Shown here: positions 1 through 9,032 of the stretch, piece after piece
Layout: every line of letters starts with the position of its first letter
Numbering within the stretch: position 1 is the first letter of the stretch
Source of the DNA: Neisseria lactamica
Lineage (GTDB): Bacteria; Pseudomonadota; Gammaproteobacteria; Burkholderiales; Neisseriaceae
Length of the DNA: 64,000 bases
Assembly (NCBI RefSeq): GCF_901482445.1
Contig: NZ_LR590477.1
Span: 1,860,001 to 1,924,000 of the forward strand
Direction: 5' to 3'
The notes under the pieces: model-generated
Seen by the model: only the letters and a program-made list of their open reading frames with translations
Told to the model about the DNA's origin: nothing
Databases searched by the model: none
Position numbers and translations under genes: made by a program

Positions 1-446
1 CCGATGTAGAGCCCGACGTGGGAAATGCGGCTGCCGCCCAGAGTGCGGAAAAACACCATATCCCCGGGCTGCAATTCGCTCCGGGAAACGGGGAAGCCCA
101 TCCGCGCCTGTTCTGCCGACGTGCGCGGCAGGTTGATGCCCATCGCGCGTCTGAAGATGTGCTGCATAAAGCCGCTGCAGTCGAAACCGGTGGCGACCGA
201 TGTGCCGCCGTAGCGGTAGGCGATGCCCAAGAGCCCCATCGCGCTGCCGATGAGTTCGTCGGCATTGCCCGCCCGCCGGTCGGGGGCTTGGTTGACGGGT
301 AAAACGGGCTGTTCGTTTTCGGCAAACTGTTTGAGAATCTGCTCGCGGGTGCTGAGCAGGTTGGTCAACTCGTCGGCAAAGGCGGGACGGGCGGCAAATA
401 CCGACCACAATACCGCCAAAACGACCGTCTTGAGAAAAGAATCCAT
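1..446 (-). CDS. NlpC/P60 family cell-wall endopeptidase (3' end outside window)
   Basis: Secreted cysteine peptidase expected to cut peptide stems of peptidoglycan in the periplasm. The frame stays open from an ATG at 446 to the window edge, about 148 residues. The N-terminus is a signal peptide (MDSFLKTVV..., likely cleavage after RPAFA), followed by a short linker and the NlpC/P60 fold. The catalytic Cys sits in FDCSGF and the catalytic His region in SRISHVGLYIG. The remaining C-terminus lies before base 1. It is divergent from hslO. Family assignment is firm; the exact substrate bond is not visible. Confidence 0.88.
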   Translation of the reverse strand, partial: MDSFLKTVVLAVLWSVFAARPAFADELTNLLSTREQILKQFAENEQPVLPVNQAPDRRAGNADELIGSAMGLLGIAYRYGGTSVATGFDCSGFMQHIFRRAMGINLPRTSAEQARMGFPVSRSELQPGDMVFFRTLGGSRISHVGLYI

Positions 447-690
447 ATCGGCGTTTCCGTGCAGGGGCATCATACCGCCGTGCGATGTTATGCTGTATCA
501 ATTAAAAATATCTTGTTGATTGTATATAAAAAAACAGGCGTTTGGCAAAAAACGGCTTGTTAGATTTAGTTAATCTGTTGATTTTGTTTGTTTTATCAAA
601 TATCCGGACAGGCGCGTCCGCAGCCCGACCTTGTTTTCGCGCCGACCGCAACCATATAGCCGCCATCCGAATAACCAGTCAGGGAAAATG

Positions 691-1599
691 ATGAACCGAA
701 CGCCTGCCGATTGCGCCGATGCGCGTACCCGCTTTATTTTCGACGATATGCCCGTGCGCGGGCTGCACGTCCGTCTGGAAAACGTGTGGCAGCACATTGT
801 AAAACAGAAAAACTATCCCGCCGCCATCCGCCGCGCCTTGGGCGAGCTGTTGGCGGCGGGTGTGTTGCTGTCGGGCAATTTGAAAAACGAAGGCACGCTG
901 ATTGTGCAGGTTCAGGGGCAGGGGCGGCTGAAAATGCTGGTTGCGGAAGCGGCTTCCGACCGTACCGTCCGTGCGACCGCGCGGTGGGACGAAACCGCAG
1001 AAATAGCCGATGACGAAAGCCTCGGCGACCTTTTGGGCGGCAACGGCGTATTCGTGCTGACGCTGCAGCCCAAAGACGGCGAACCCTGGCAGGGCGTAGT
1101 GCCTTTGGAAGGCGACAGTATCGCGCAAATGTTGGTGAACTATATGAAACGTTCCGAACAGCTTGATACGCACATCGTCCTGTCTGCAGGCGATGAAGCG
1201 GCGGGCGGTCTGCTGGTGCAGCGTCTGCCCGAAGCGGTGTCGGATGAAGGGGCGTGGGAACACGTCAGCACGCTGGCGCGCACACTGACGGCGGAGGAGC
1301 TGGTAGAATTGGATGCGCAACATGTTTTGTACCGCCTGTTCCACGAAACGCCGCCGCGCGTGTTCGCGCCGGAAACGTTTGAATTTTCGTGCACCTGTTC
1401 GCGGGGCAAGGTCAGCGATATGCTGCTGATGCTGGGCGGGGAAGAAGTCGGCGGCGTGGTGGCGGAACAAGGCAGCATCGAGATTGATTGCGACTTCTGC
1501 CACAGCAAATACGTGTTTGACGAAACCGATGTCAACGCCCTGTTCGGAGAGGATGTGGTCGGCGTTGCCAAAGGGCTGCCCCGGCATACCGTCCAATAA
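691..1599 (+). CDS. hslO: Hsp33 redox-regulated chaperone
   Basis: Cytoplasmic holdase chaperone activated by oxidation, protecting proteins from aggregation during oxidative and heat stress. The protein is 302 residues from the ATG at 691, close to the family length. The C-terminal zinc switch is intact: a CxC pair (FSCTCSRGK) followed by CxxC (IDCDFCHSKY). I chose 691 because AGGG at 681-684 lies 6 nt upstream; an ATG at 688 is too close, and an upstream in-frame ATG at 631 adds 20 residues unlike Hsp33. It ends just before an uptake-sequence stem-loop shared with mgtE. Confidence 0.95.
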   Translation: MNRTPADCADARTRFIFDDMPVRGLHVRLENVWQHIVKQKNYPAAIRRALGELLAAGVLLSGNLKNEGTLIVQVQGQGRLKMLVAEAASDRTVRATARWDETAEIADDESLGDLLGGNGVFVLTLQPKDGEPWQGVVPLEGDSIAQMLVNYMKRSEQLDTHIVLSAGDEAAGGLLVQRLPEAVSDEGAWEHVSTLARTLTAEELVELDAQHVLYRLFHETPPRVFAPETFEFSCTCSRGKVSDMLLMLGGEEVGGVVAEQGSIEIDCDFCHSKYVFDETDVNALFGEDVVGVAKGLPRHTVQ

Positions 1600-1626
1600 T
1601 CTTGAGCAACAAGGATAAATAGTCAA

Positions 1627-1661
1627 ATGCCGTCTGAAGCAGCTTCCGCTTCAGACGGCAT
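1627..1661. terminator. DUS inverted-repeat terminator between hslO and mgtE
   Basis: Two ATGCCGTCTGAA copies in inverted orientation form a 14-bp stem followed by a T-run. It sits between convergent genes, so it can serve both strands and also offers two DNA uptake sequences. Confidence 0.85.
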
Positions 1662-1684
1662 TTTTGCGCGGGTCCGGACGGCAT

Positions 1685-3139
1685 TCAAAGCAGGAACAGG
1701 GTGGCGAGACCCAAGAAAATCAGGAAGCCGCCGGAATCGGTAACGGCGGTAATCAGTACCGAACTGCCCAGTGCGGGATCGCGTCCGAACTTTTCCATAA
1801 TGACGGGAATCAGCACGCCGACCGTTGCCGCCAGCAGCAGGTTGAGCGTCATCGCGGCAATCATCACCAGCCCGATGCCGAGACTGCCGTAAAGCAGCCA
1901 CGAAACCGCCCCCATCACCGTCCCCCAGATGATGCCGTTGGCCAGGGCGACACCGACTTCTTTTTTCAGCAAACGCCCCGCCTGCGTATCCGTCAGCTGC
2001 CCCATCGCCATCGCGCGGACAATCATGGTGATGGTTTGGTTGCCCGAGTTGCCGCCTATGCCGGCGACGATGGGCATCAGCGCGGCGAGTGCGACGATTT
2101 TTTCGATACTGCCTTCAAACGCGCCGATGACGCGGCTGGCGACAAATGCCGTACAGAGGTTGACGGCAAGCCATGTCCAGCGGTTTTTCACCGAGTCCCA
2201 CACGGGTGCGAACAAATCTTCTTCTTCCTGCAGACCCGCCATATTCAGCATATCCGCTTCCGACTCTTCGCGGATCACGTCCACCATTTCGTCAACGGTA
2301 ATCCTGCCGATCAGCCTTTTGCCGTCATCGACCACCGGCGCGGTAACCAAGTCGTAGCGTTCAAATGCCTGCGCCGCTTCTTCCACGTCGTCTTCGGCGC
2401 GGAAGCGCACGACATCTTTCGCCATCACGTTTTCCACCAAGTCTTCGGGGTCGGCAACCAAAAGTTTGCGGATGGGCAGTACGCCTTGCAGCACGTCGTT
2501 TTCATCGACCACGAAAATCTTGTCGGTATGGTCGGGCAGACGCTCGAAGCGGCGCAGATAACGCAGCACCACTTCGCAGGCGACATCGGCGCGGATGCTG
2601 ACCAACTCGAAGTCCATAATCGCACCGACTTGGTTGTCTTCGTAGGACATTGCCGCCTTGACTTGGGCGCGTTCTTCCTCATCGCGCGTCTGTAAGGCTT
2701 CATAAACCACTTGGTGCGGCAAATCGTCTGCCAGCTCCGCCAGTTCGTCTGCGTCCAAATCATCGACCGCCGCCAACAATTCGTCTTTGTCCATCGACTC
2801 GATCAGCGTTTCGCGCACCGCGTCGGACACTTCCAGCAATACTTCGCCATCGTCTTCCGGTTTGACCAGAATCCAGACGATATTGCGTTCGCGCGGCGGC
2901 AGCGATTCCAATACCGCCGCCACGTCGGCAGGGTGCAGCTCGCTCAAGAGGACGGTCAGCTCGGTCAGCTTGTCGCGCAGCGGCGCGTCTTCGAGCGGTG
3001 TACCGTTTTCGATTTGTTCAAAAGCAGGTTCGAGGATTTCGCAGAGGGAGTGGACACGGTCGAAATCGGCGGAAACGCGTTCTACATCGTTTTCGATACC
3101 GTCGTTTTCAAGGTTCGGAGGGGTTGGTTCGATGCTCAT
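1685..3139 (-). CDS. mgtE: Magnesium transporter MgtE
   Basis: Inner-membrane Mg2+ channel/transporter gated by cytosolic Mg2+. The 484 residues follow the MgtE plan: an acidic N-terminal superhelical domain (about 40-160, e.g. LSELHPADVAAVLESLP), paired CBS domains (about 165-290, including VGAIMDFELVSI and LIGRITVDEMVDVI), and five C-terminal membrane helices from about 320. The selectivity region PIVAGIGGNSGNQT is present. Family length is normal. It appears monocistronic, with DUS terminators on both sides. No Mg2+ riboswitch-like leader was recognised in the 200 bases upstream. Confidence 0.95.
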   Translation of the reverse strand: MSIEPTPPNLENDGIENDVERVSADFDRVHSLCEILEPAFEQIENGTPLEDAPLRDKLTELTVLLSELHPADVAAVLESLPPRERNIVWILVKPEDDGEVLLEVSDAVRETLIESMDKDELLAAVDDLDADELAELADDLPHQVVYEALQTRDEEERAQVKAAMSYEDNQVGAIMDFELVSIRADVACEVVLRYLRRFERLPDHTDKIFVVDENDVLQGVLPIRKLLVADPEDLVENVMAKDVVRFRAEDDVEEAAQAFERYDLVTAPVVDDGKRLIGRITVDEMVDVIREESEADMLNMAGLQEEEDLFAPVWDSVKNRWTWLAVNLCTAFVASRVIGAFEGSIEKIVALAALMPIVAGIGGNSGNQTITMIVRAMAMGQLTDTQAGRLLKKEVGVALANGIIWGTVMGAVSWLLYGSLGIGLVMIAAMTLNLLLAATVGVLIPVIMEKFGRDPALGSSVLITAVTDSGGFLIFLGLATLFLL

Positions 3140-3325
3140 AAATGCTCCGCCCGCCGTGTGCGGGGAGGCATTCCGGCGGGATGGTTATTGTCGTTTGGAA
3201 TCGGAAGGGGCGTTCAGTAAAAACGAACTGGGAAGGTCCATAATAAAAGCCTGACGGTACAGGCGCAGGGTTGGAAACGGCACTATTCTACTCCCTTTTG
3301 AAACAGTTTACTATTTTTAACGCAA

Positions 3326-3357
3326 ATGCCGTCTGAAACGCGGGTTTCAGACGGCAT
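3326..3357. terminator. DUS inverted-repeat terminator of gloB
   Basis: ATGCCGTCTGAAAC and its complement are separated by a 4-base loop, downstream of gloB (minus strand) and upstream of mgtE. T-runs occur on the flanks. Confidence 0.75.
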
Positions 3358-3372
3358 TTTTCGGAGGACAGG

Positions 3373-4125
3373 TCAGCGGTAGGCGTTTTTCAGTCCGCGC
3401 AGGGCGGCGAATACTTCCAAACCGCTGTTCAGCGTTTTGCCGACCAGGGCTTCGGCACGTTGGCGGACGGCGGGGATTTCTGTCCGCAAAAACGGGTTGA
3501 CGCGGCGTTCGTGGGCGAGAGTAACGGGCAGGGTGGGCGTATGCTCTGCCGCTTTCAATGCCGTCTGAATGTCGGCGTTGTCCGGCTCGATATGGGCGGC
3601 AAAACGCAGGTTGGCGGCGGTGTATTCGTGCGCCGGATAAAACAGGGTGCCTTCGGGTAATTGGTTGAACCGTTGGAAGCTGTCGTAAAGTTGTTCGATT
3701 GTGCCGGTGAACACGCGTCCGCAGCCGGCGGAAAAAAGGGTGTCGCCGCAAAAGACGTGTATGCCGTCTGAAGTTTCCATGAGGTAGCTGATATGGCGGC
3801 CGGTATGGCCCGGGGTTGCCCAAACGGTAACCTGCACGTCGCCGAAGGTGAATTGGGTGCCGGCGGTTACGGTGTGGGTGGCGGCTTCGATGTCGGTTTC
3901 GCCGTAAACGGGCGATTCCATATAGGCGCGCCATAATGCGGCAGCACCGCCTTCGTGGTCGGGGTGGGGGTGTGTAACCCAGGTTTGGGCGAGCATAAGG
4001 CGGTTGCGGACGAGGAATTCCAAGACGGGCGCAGGTTCGGAAGGATCGACGCAGACGGCCCGGTTGCCTTCCTGTATCATCCAGATGTAGTTGTCGGTCA
4101 GAGCCTTGACGGGTGTGATTTTCAT
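3373..4125 (-). CDS. gloB: Hydroxyacylglutathione hydrolase (glyoxalase II)
   Basis: Cytosolic metallo-beta-lactamase-fold enzyme hydrolysing S-D-lactoylglutathione to D-lactate and glutathione, the second step of methylglyoxal detoxification. The 250 residues match GloB length. The metal motif HxHxDH is present as THPHPDHEGG (His52, His54, Asp56, His57), with the bridging region ATPGHTGRH and the later GDTLFSAGCG and YPAHEYT ligands. The C-terminal substrate-binding domain carries NPFLR. It is flanked by DUS stem-loops on both sides, so probably a single-gene unit. Confidence 0.94.
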   Translation of the reverse strand: MKITPVKALTDNYIWMIQEGNRAVCVDPSEPAPVLEFLVRNRLMLAQTWVTHPHPDHEGGAAALWRAYMESPVYGETDIEAATHTVTAGTQFTFGDVQVTVWATPGHTGRHISYLMETSDGIHVFCGDTLFSAGCGRVFTGTIEQLYDSFQRFNQLPEGTLFYPAHEYTAANLRFAAHIEPDNADIQTALKAAEHTPTLPVTLAHERRVNPFLRTEIPAVRQRAEALVGKTLNSGLEVFAALRGLKNAYR

Positions 4126-4171
4126 GAGTGTTCCCCGGCGGCGGATGCCGTTTAAAGGATGGTATGTGGGA

Positions 4172-4201
4172 ATGCCGTCTGAAATATTTTTCAGACGGCA
4201 T
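4172..4201. terminator. DUS inverted-repeat terminator of purL
   Basis: ATGCCGTCTGAAA/TTTCAGACGGCAT stem with a very short loop directly downstream of purL on the minus strand. Confidence 0.8.
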
Positions 4202-4218
4202 TGGTTTGAGTAGGGCGG

Positions 4219-7200
4219 TTAGCCCAAAGCTTTTCTTGCGCCGGCGAAGAGGCGGTACCAGCCGGACAATTCCGTCCAGTCTTCCGGTTTCCAGCTCATT
4301 TGCGCGGCGCGGTATACGCGTTCCGGATGCGGCATCATGATGGTCACGCGGCCGTCGGCGTTGGTTACACCGGCAATACCTTGCGGCGAGCCGTTAGGGT
4401 TGAGCGGGTAGGTTTGGGTAACCTGGTTTTGTCCGTCTACATATTGCAGCGCAATGCCCAAATCGGCGGAAATATTGCCGCCGTGAAGCGCGAAGTCGGC
4501 GCGGCCTTCGCCGTGGCTGACAACGACGGGCAGGCTGGAGCCTTGCATTTCGTTCAGAATCAGCGATGCGGATTTTGGAACATGAACCATACTCAGGCGC
4601 GCTTCAAACTGTTCGCTCAAGTTGCGTTTGAACTTCGGCCAGCCTGCCGTGCCGGGGATGATTTCGGCGAGGTTGCTGACCATTTGGCAGCCGTTGCACA
4701 CGCCCAATGTCAGCGTGTCCGGATCGGCAAAGAAGGCGGCAAATTGGTCGCGTAAGGCGGGGTGGAACAGGATGGATTTCGCCCAGCCTTCGCCCGCGCC
4801 GAGTACGTCGCCGTAGCTGAAGCCGCCGCACGCCGCCAGCATTTTGAAGTCGGCAAGGCGGACGCGGCCTGCCATCAGGTCGGACATATGCACGTCGTAG
4901 GCATCGAATCCGGCGCGGGTGAACGCCGCCGCCATTTCGATTTGCCCGTTCACGCCCTGTTCGCGCAGGATGGCGATTTTGGGTTTCGCGCCGCTGTTGA
5001 TAAACGGCGCGGCGATGTCTTCGTTCACGTCGAATTTCAGGTCGGCAAACAATGCGCTGCGTCCGTTGTCGCCAATCAGGGCGAACTCGCTGTCGGCGCA
5101 GGCGGGGTTGTCGCGCAGGCGTTGGATGGCGTGGCTGGTTTCCTGCCAAGCGCGTTGCAGGTCGGCACGGTTTTGTTCTAGGAAATAACCGTAACCAAAG
5201 AAAGAAATAGATTCATTGTCAAAATCAGGAGAGCCAATCCGGCTGACCGCACCGGTTAAGCCGGCCGCTTCAAATGCCGCATCAACGTAATCCCTATCTT
5301 GTTGGCGGATTTGGATAACCGCACCTAATTCTTCATTGAATAAGATTTTAATGGCGGCATGATTATAAAGTTCGTCAGATAAGTCTTCGGCCGGGTCGCC
5401 TTGGAAATCCGGATAATGAATCGGTAGGAATTTATCCATCAGGCAATCTATATCGGCACTGATACCGCCCCGCCCCGCAAACGCCATTTCCGCCAGCGTC
5501 GCAAACAAGCCGCCGTCGCTGCGGTCGTGATACGCCAAGAGTTTGTCTTCGGCGACAAGCTGCTGAATCACGTTGTAAAACGCTTTCAGACGGCCCGTAT
5601 CGTCCAAATCAGGCGCATCGCCGGTCATATTGTTATACACCTGACCGAATGCCGAGCCGCCCATACGCGCTTTGCCGAAGCCCAAATCGACAAACAGCAA
5701 TACGCTGTCTTCGACGTTTTTCAATTCGGGCGTAACGGTTTTGCGTACGTCTTGAACCGGCGCGAACGCGGAGATAATCAGGCTTAAAGGCGAAACGACG
5801 GATTTTTTCTCTTCGCCGTCCTGCCAAACGGTTTTCATCGACAGGCTGTCTTTGCCCACGGGGATGCTCAAATCCAATGCCTGACAGGCTTTAGAAACCG
5901 CTTCGACGGTACGGTAGAGTTTTTCGTCTTCGCCCTCGTTGCCGCACGCCGCCATCCAGTTGGCGGAAAGTTTGATGTTGCCGATGTCGCCGATATTGAC
6001 CGCCGCGATATTGGTAATGGCTTCGCCGACGCACATTCTGCCCGAGGCAGGCGCGTCAAACAGGGCGACGGCCGGTTTTTCACCCATAGACATCGCTTCG
6101 CCGCGATAGGTGTTGAAGCCCATCATAGTCACGGCGCAGTCGGCTACCGGGGTTTGGTATTTGCCGACCATTTGATCGCGGTGCGTCAAACCGCCGACGC
6201 TGCGGTCGCCGATAGTAATCAGGAAGTTTTTGGCGGCTACGGCAGGCAGGCGCAAAACGCGGTAGGCGGCTTCGGTAATGTCGATATCGCCCGCGTTAAA
6301 CGTTTTTTTGGACGGCGCAACCGTTTTGTCGGTACGCGTGGTTTTGGGCGGTTTGCCGAGCAAGACGTTCAGCGGCAAATCGACGGGGTTGTTGGAGAAT
6401 AAATCGTCGCGTACTTTCAAATGGCCGTCGCCGGTCGCCGTGCCGACTACGGCAAACGGGCAGCGTTCGCGTTCGCAGATGGCGCGGAAGGCATCCAAAT
6501 CTTTTTCCAAAATCGACAAGACATAACGCTCTTGCGATTCGTTGCACCAGATTTGCAAAGGCGTTAAACCGTGTTCTTCCAGCGGCACTTCGCGCAGCTC
6601 GAATACCGCGCCGCGTCCGGCATCGTTGACCAGTTCGGGGAAGGCGTTGGACAGACCGCCCGCGCCGACGTCGTGGATGGAGATAATCGGGTTTTTGTCG
6701 CCGAGCTGCCAGCAGCGGTCGATGACTTCCTGCGCGCGGCGTTCGATTTCGGGGTTGCCGCGTTGCACGGAGTTGAAGTCCAAAAACGCGTCATTTGTAC
6801 CGGTATTCATCGAAGAAGCCGCACCGCCGCCCAAGCCGATAAGCATGCCCGGGCCGCCCAGTTGGATCAGCAATGCGCCTTCGGGGATTTCGTCTTTATG
6901 TGTTTGCTGCGCCTGAATGCTGCCCAGGCCGCCGGCAATCATAATCGGTTTGTGGTAGCCGCGAACCTGACCGTCAAACTTCTCTTCAAAAGTGCGGAAG
7001 TAGCCCAAGAGGTTGGGGCGGCCGAATTCGTTGTTGAACGCCGCGCCGCCGATGGGGCCTTCAATCATAATGTCCAGCGGCGAGGAAATATGTTCCGGCT
7101 TGCCGTAATCTTGTTCCCACGGCTGTTTGAGGCCGGGGATGTTGAGGTTGGACACGGTAAAGCCGGTCAGGCCTGCTTTCGGGCGCGAACCTTTGCCCGT

Positions 7201-8175
7201 TGCGCCTTCGTCGCGGATTTCGCCGCCCGCACCCGTTGCCGCGCCTGCAAACGGCGCGATGGCGGTCGGATGGTTGTGCGTTTCCACTTTCATGATGATA
7301 TGCGTGTCTTCTTCGTGGAAACGGTAGCCTTGGTTTTCCGCCGCATCCGGATAGAAACGCTCGATTTTTGCGCCTTCGATTACGGACGAATTGTCTTTAT
7401 AAGCGACGACCGTGCCTTCGGGATGCGCGTTGTGCGTGTCGCGTATCATACCGAAGAGGGATTTGGGCTGTTTTTCGCCGTTGAGGATGAAATCGGCGTT
7501 GAAGATTTTGTGGCGGCAGTGTTCGCTGTTTGCCTGCGCGAACATCATCAATTCAACATCGGACGGATTGCGCTGCAAAGCCTGATAGTTTTCAACCAGA
7601 TAATCGATTTCGTCGGCGGAAAGTGCCAAACCCGTTTCGGTATTGGCTTTGACCAAAGCCTCTTTACCGCCGCCCAAAACATCGACGGTGGAAAAGGTTT
7701 CGGATTCGAGATGGTGGAATAATTTGGATGCCGTCTGAAAATCGGGCAGCACGGATTCAGTCATGCGGTCGTGCAGCAAAGCCGCCCATTGCTGTTTCTG
7801 TTCATCGGTAAGCGCACCTTCCAGCCACACCGCCATACCGCGCTCGATGCGTTCGATGCCTGCCAAACCGCAGTTTTCCGCGATATTGGTCGCCTTGGAA
7901 GCCCACGGCGAAATCGTACCCAAACGGGGCGTGACCAAAAACAAATGCAAGCCTTCGCGCGCTTTTGGCGTTTGTTCAACGCTTTGCGCCGCCAACAAGG
8001 CTTGCAGTTTTTCGACAGTCGCGGCATCAAGTGCTTTCTCGCTGCCGACGAAATACCAAAATTCGCTTTTCAGTTTCACTTCGGGCAGACCGAGTGCGGC
8101 GGCTTTTTGCAAGAGTTTTTCAACACGGAAATCGGAAAGGGCGGTAACGCCGCGCAAGGGCAAAACGACAGACAT
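4219..8175 (-). CDS. purL: Phosphoribosylformylglycinamidine synthase (FGAM synthetase)
   Basis: Large single-chain enzyme of de novo purine synthesis: FGAR, glutamine and ATP are converted to FGAM. The product of 1318 residues has the usual order: N-terminal PurS-like and linker domains, tandem AIRS-type ATP-binding halves (KVETHNHPTAIAPFAGAATGAGGEIRDEG, IHDVGAGGLSNAFPELV), and a C-terminal class-I glutamine amidotransferase with nucleophile Cys in LGVCNGCQM and a PHPERVYR His/Glu region. I take the ATG at 8175 (MSVVLPLRG); a GTG four codons upstream at 8187 is the alternative. It is not adjacent to other pur genes. Confidence 0.96.
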   Translation of the reverse strand: MSVVLPLRGVTALSDFRVEKLLQKAAALGLPEVKLKSEFWYFVGSEKALDAATVEKLQALLAAQSVEQTPKAREGLHLFLVTPRLGTISPWASKATNIAENCGLAGIERIERGMAVWLEGALTDEQKQQWAALLHDRMTESVLPDFQTASKLFHHLESETFSTVDVLGGGKEALVKANTETGLALSADEIDYLVENYQALQRNPSDVELMMFAQANSEHCRHKIFNADFILNGEKQPKSLFGMIRDTHNAHPEGTVVAYKDNSSVIEGAKIERFYPDAAENQGYRFHEEDTHIIMKVETHNHPTAIAPFAGAATGAGGEIRDEGATGKGSRPKAGLTGFTVSNLNIPGLKQPWEQDYGKPEHISSPLDIMIEGPIGGAAFNNEFGRPNLLGYFRTFEEKFDGQVRGYHKPIMIAGGLGSIQAQQTHKDEIPEGALLIQLGGPGMLIGLGGGAASSMNTGTNDAFLDFNSVQRGNPEIERRAQEVIDRCWQLGDKNPIISIHDVGAGGLSNAFPELVNDAGRGAVFELREVPLEEHGLTPLQIWCNESQERYVLSILEKDLDAFRAICERERCPFAVVGTATGDGHLKVRDDLFSNNPVDLPLNVLLGKPPKTTRTDKTVAPSKKTFNAGDIDITEAAYRVLRLPAVAAKNFLITIGDRSVGGLTHRDQMVGKYQTPVADCAVTMMGFNTYRGEAMSMGEKPAVALFDAPASGRMCVGEAITNIAAVNIGDIGNIKLSANWMAACGNEGEDEKLYRTVEAVSKACQALDLSIPVGKDSLSMKTVWQDGEEKKSVVSPLSLIISAFAPVQDVRKTVTPELKNVEDSVLLFVDLGFGKARMGGSAFGQVYNNMTGDAPDLDDTGRLKAFYNVIQQLVAEDKLLAYHDRSDGGLFATLAEMAFAGRGGISADIDCLMDKFLPIHYPDFQGDPAEDLSDELYNHAAIKILFNEELGAVIQIRQQDRDYVDAAFEAAGLTGAVSRIGSPDFDNESISFFGYGYFLEQNRADLQRAWQETSHAIQRLRDNPACADSEFALIGDNGRSALFADLKFDVNEDIAAPFINSGAKPKIAILREQGVNGQIEMAAAFTRAGFDAYDVHMSDLMAGRVRLADFKMLAACGGFSYGDVLGAGEGWAKSILFHPALRDQFAAFFADPDTLTLGVCNGCQMVSNLAEIIPGTAGWPKFKRNLSEQFEARLSMVHVPKSASLILNEMQGSSLPVVVSHGEGRADFALHGGNISADLGIALQYVDGQNQVTQTYPLNPNGSPQGIAGVTNADGRVTIMMPHPERVYRAAQMSWKPEDWTELSGWYRLFAGARKALG

Positions 8176-8265
8176 AATTCGGCTCACAAATGCGGTTGGG
8201 AAAAAGAGGGATTATACGCCGGACAGGTTTGTATTGCTTGGATATTTTGGCTTAAAATGTTGACA

Positions 8266-8314
8266 ATCTTCAGACGGCATACAGTTGGGGAAAATACAGG
8301 TGCCGTCTGAAGAT
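8266..8314. repeat. Inverted pair of DNA uptake sequences with long loop
   Basis: ATCTTCAGACGGCA at 8266-8279 and TGCCGTCTGAAGAT at 8301-8314 form a 14-bp stem with a 21-base loop, in the orientation opposite to most DUS terminators. Confidence 0.75.
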
Positions 8315-8509
8315 ATTAAGGAATAAGGGTTTTATCTGTTTTTCTGATTTTTACCCAAAGCCGGGTATGCGGATAATTGCAGGAAGTAGAGGGGCGGGCA
8401 ACTGCTTCCGTATGTTTTTAGATCAAATGCCGTCGTTTCCGCACGGTTAGGAATATGGAAGTTTGGATTTACAGAAACCTTTAAATATTGCTGAAATGCA
8501 GAGATCGGG

Positions 8510-8529
8510 ATTCCCGCCTGCGCGGGAAT
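8510..8529. repeat. dRS3 repeat unit
   Basis: The 20-mer ATTCCCGCCTGCGCGGGAAT is a canonical neisserial dRS3 inverted repeat, followed by GACGG as in NIME arrays; here it is solitary. Confidence 0.85.
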
Positions 8530-8638
8530 GACGGTTTCCGGCAAATCGCCGCATCGCCGGGCGAACAGTACCGTTTATCGTTTGCCGGCGGTTTCTGCTA
8601 TATTTGTCGTTTGTTTACGTTAATTAATGGAGAATGTG

Positions 8639-8977
8639 ATGAAAAAAATCGAGGCGATTGTCAAACCGTTCAAACTCGACGACGTGCGCGAGGCGTTGAC
8701 GGAAATCGGCATTACGGGGATGACCGTCAGCGAGGTCAAAGGGTTCGGCAGGCAGAAGGGGCATACGGAAATCTATCGCGGTGCGGAATACGCCGTCGAT
8801 TTCCTGCCCAAGGTCAAAATCGAGCTGGTGTTGGCGGATGACGCTGTGGAACGCGCGATTGACGTGATTGTCGAGGTGGCGCGTTCGGGCAAAATCGGCG
8901 ACGGCAAGATTTTTGTGCTGCCGGTCGAGGAGGCAATCCGTATCCGCACGGGCGAACGTTCGGACGCGGCGGTTTGA
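8639..8977 (+). CDS. glnB: Nitrogen regulatory protein P-II
   Basis: Small cytosolic trimeric signal protein that integrates 2-oxoglutarate, ATP/ADP and glutamine status and controls nitrogen enzymes. It has 112 residues, exactly the P-II length. The T-loop is intact with the uridylylation tyrosine Tyr51 (EIYRGAEYAVDF), and the B- and C-loop motifs appear as GKIGDGKIFVLPVEEAIRIRTGE. The start at 8639 has GGAG at 8629-8632; an ATG at 8627 upstream is unlikely. No amtB neighbour is present, so GlnB versus GlnK is judged on general similarity only. Confidence 0.95.
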   Translation: MKKIEAIVKPFKLDDVREALTEIGITGMTVSEVKGFGRQKGHTEIYRGAEYAVDFLPKVKIELVLADDAVERAIDVIVEVARSGKIGDGKIFVLPVEEAIRIRTGERSDAAV

Positions 8978-8992
8978 GCGTTTGGAATGGAA

Positions 8993-9021
8993 ATGCCGTC
9001 TGAAAGGCTTTCAGACGGCAT
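8993..9021. terminator. DUS inverted-repeat terminator between glnB and the fet operon
   Basis: ATGCCGTCTGAAAG and CTTTCAGACGGCAT with essentially no loop, followed by seven T on the plus strand. It lies between convergent genes. Confidence 0.85.
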
Positions 9022-9032
9022 TTTTTTCGGGT

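Larger units (their letters stand above)
8188..8638. other. Gene-free stretch between purL and glnB
   Basis: About 450 bases with no credible gene. It holds a long-loop inverted DUS pair (8266-8314) and one dRS3 unit (8510-8529), with the purL promoter at the left and the glnB promoter at the right. Short ORFs here are repeat translations. Confidence 0.7.

Noticed and set aside
1664..2695. 343-codon frame opposite mgtE
   Set aside because: Antisense shadow rich in His/Gln/Asp; starts next to a DUS stem-loop; mgtE is the clear gene.
8332..8544. 70-codon frame beginning MPETVIPAQAGIP
   Set aside because: This N-terminus is the translated dRS3 repeat; no further support.
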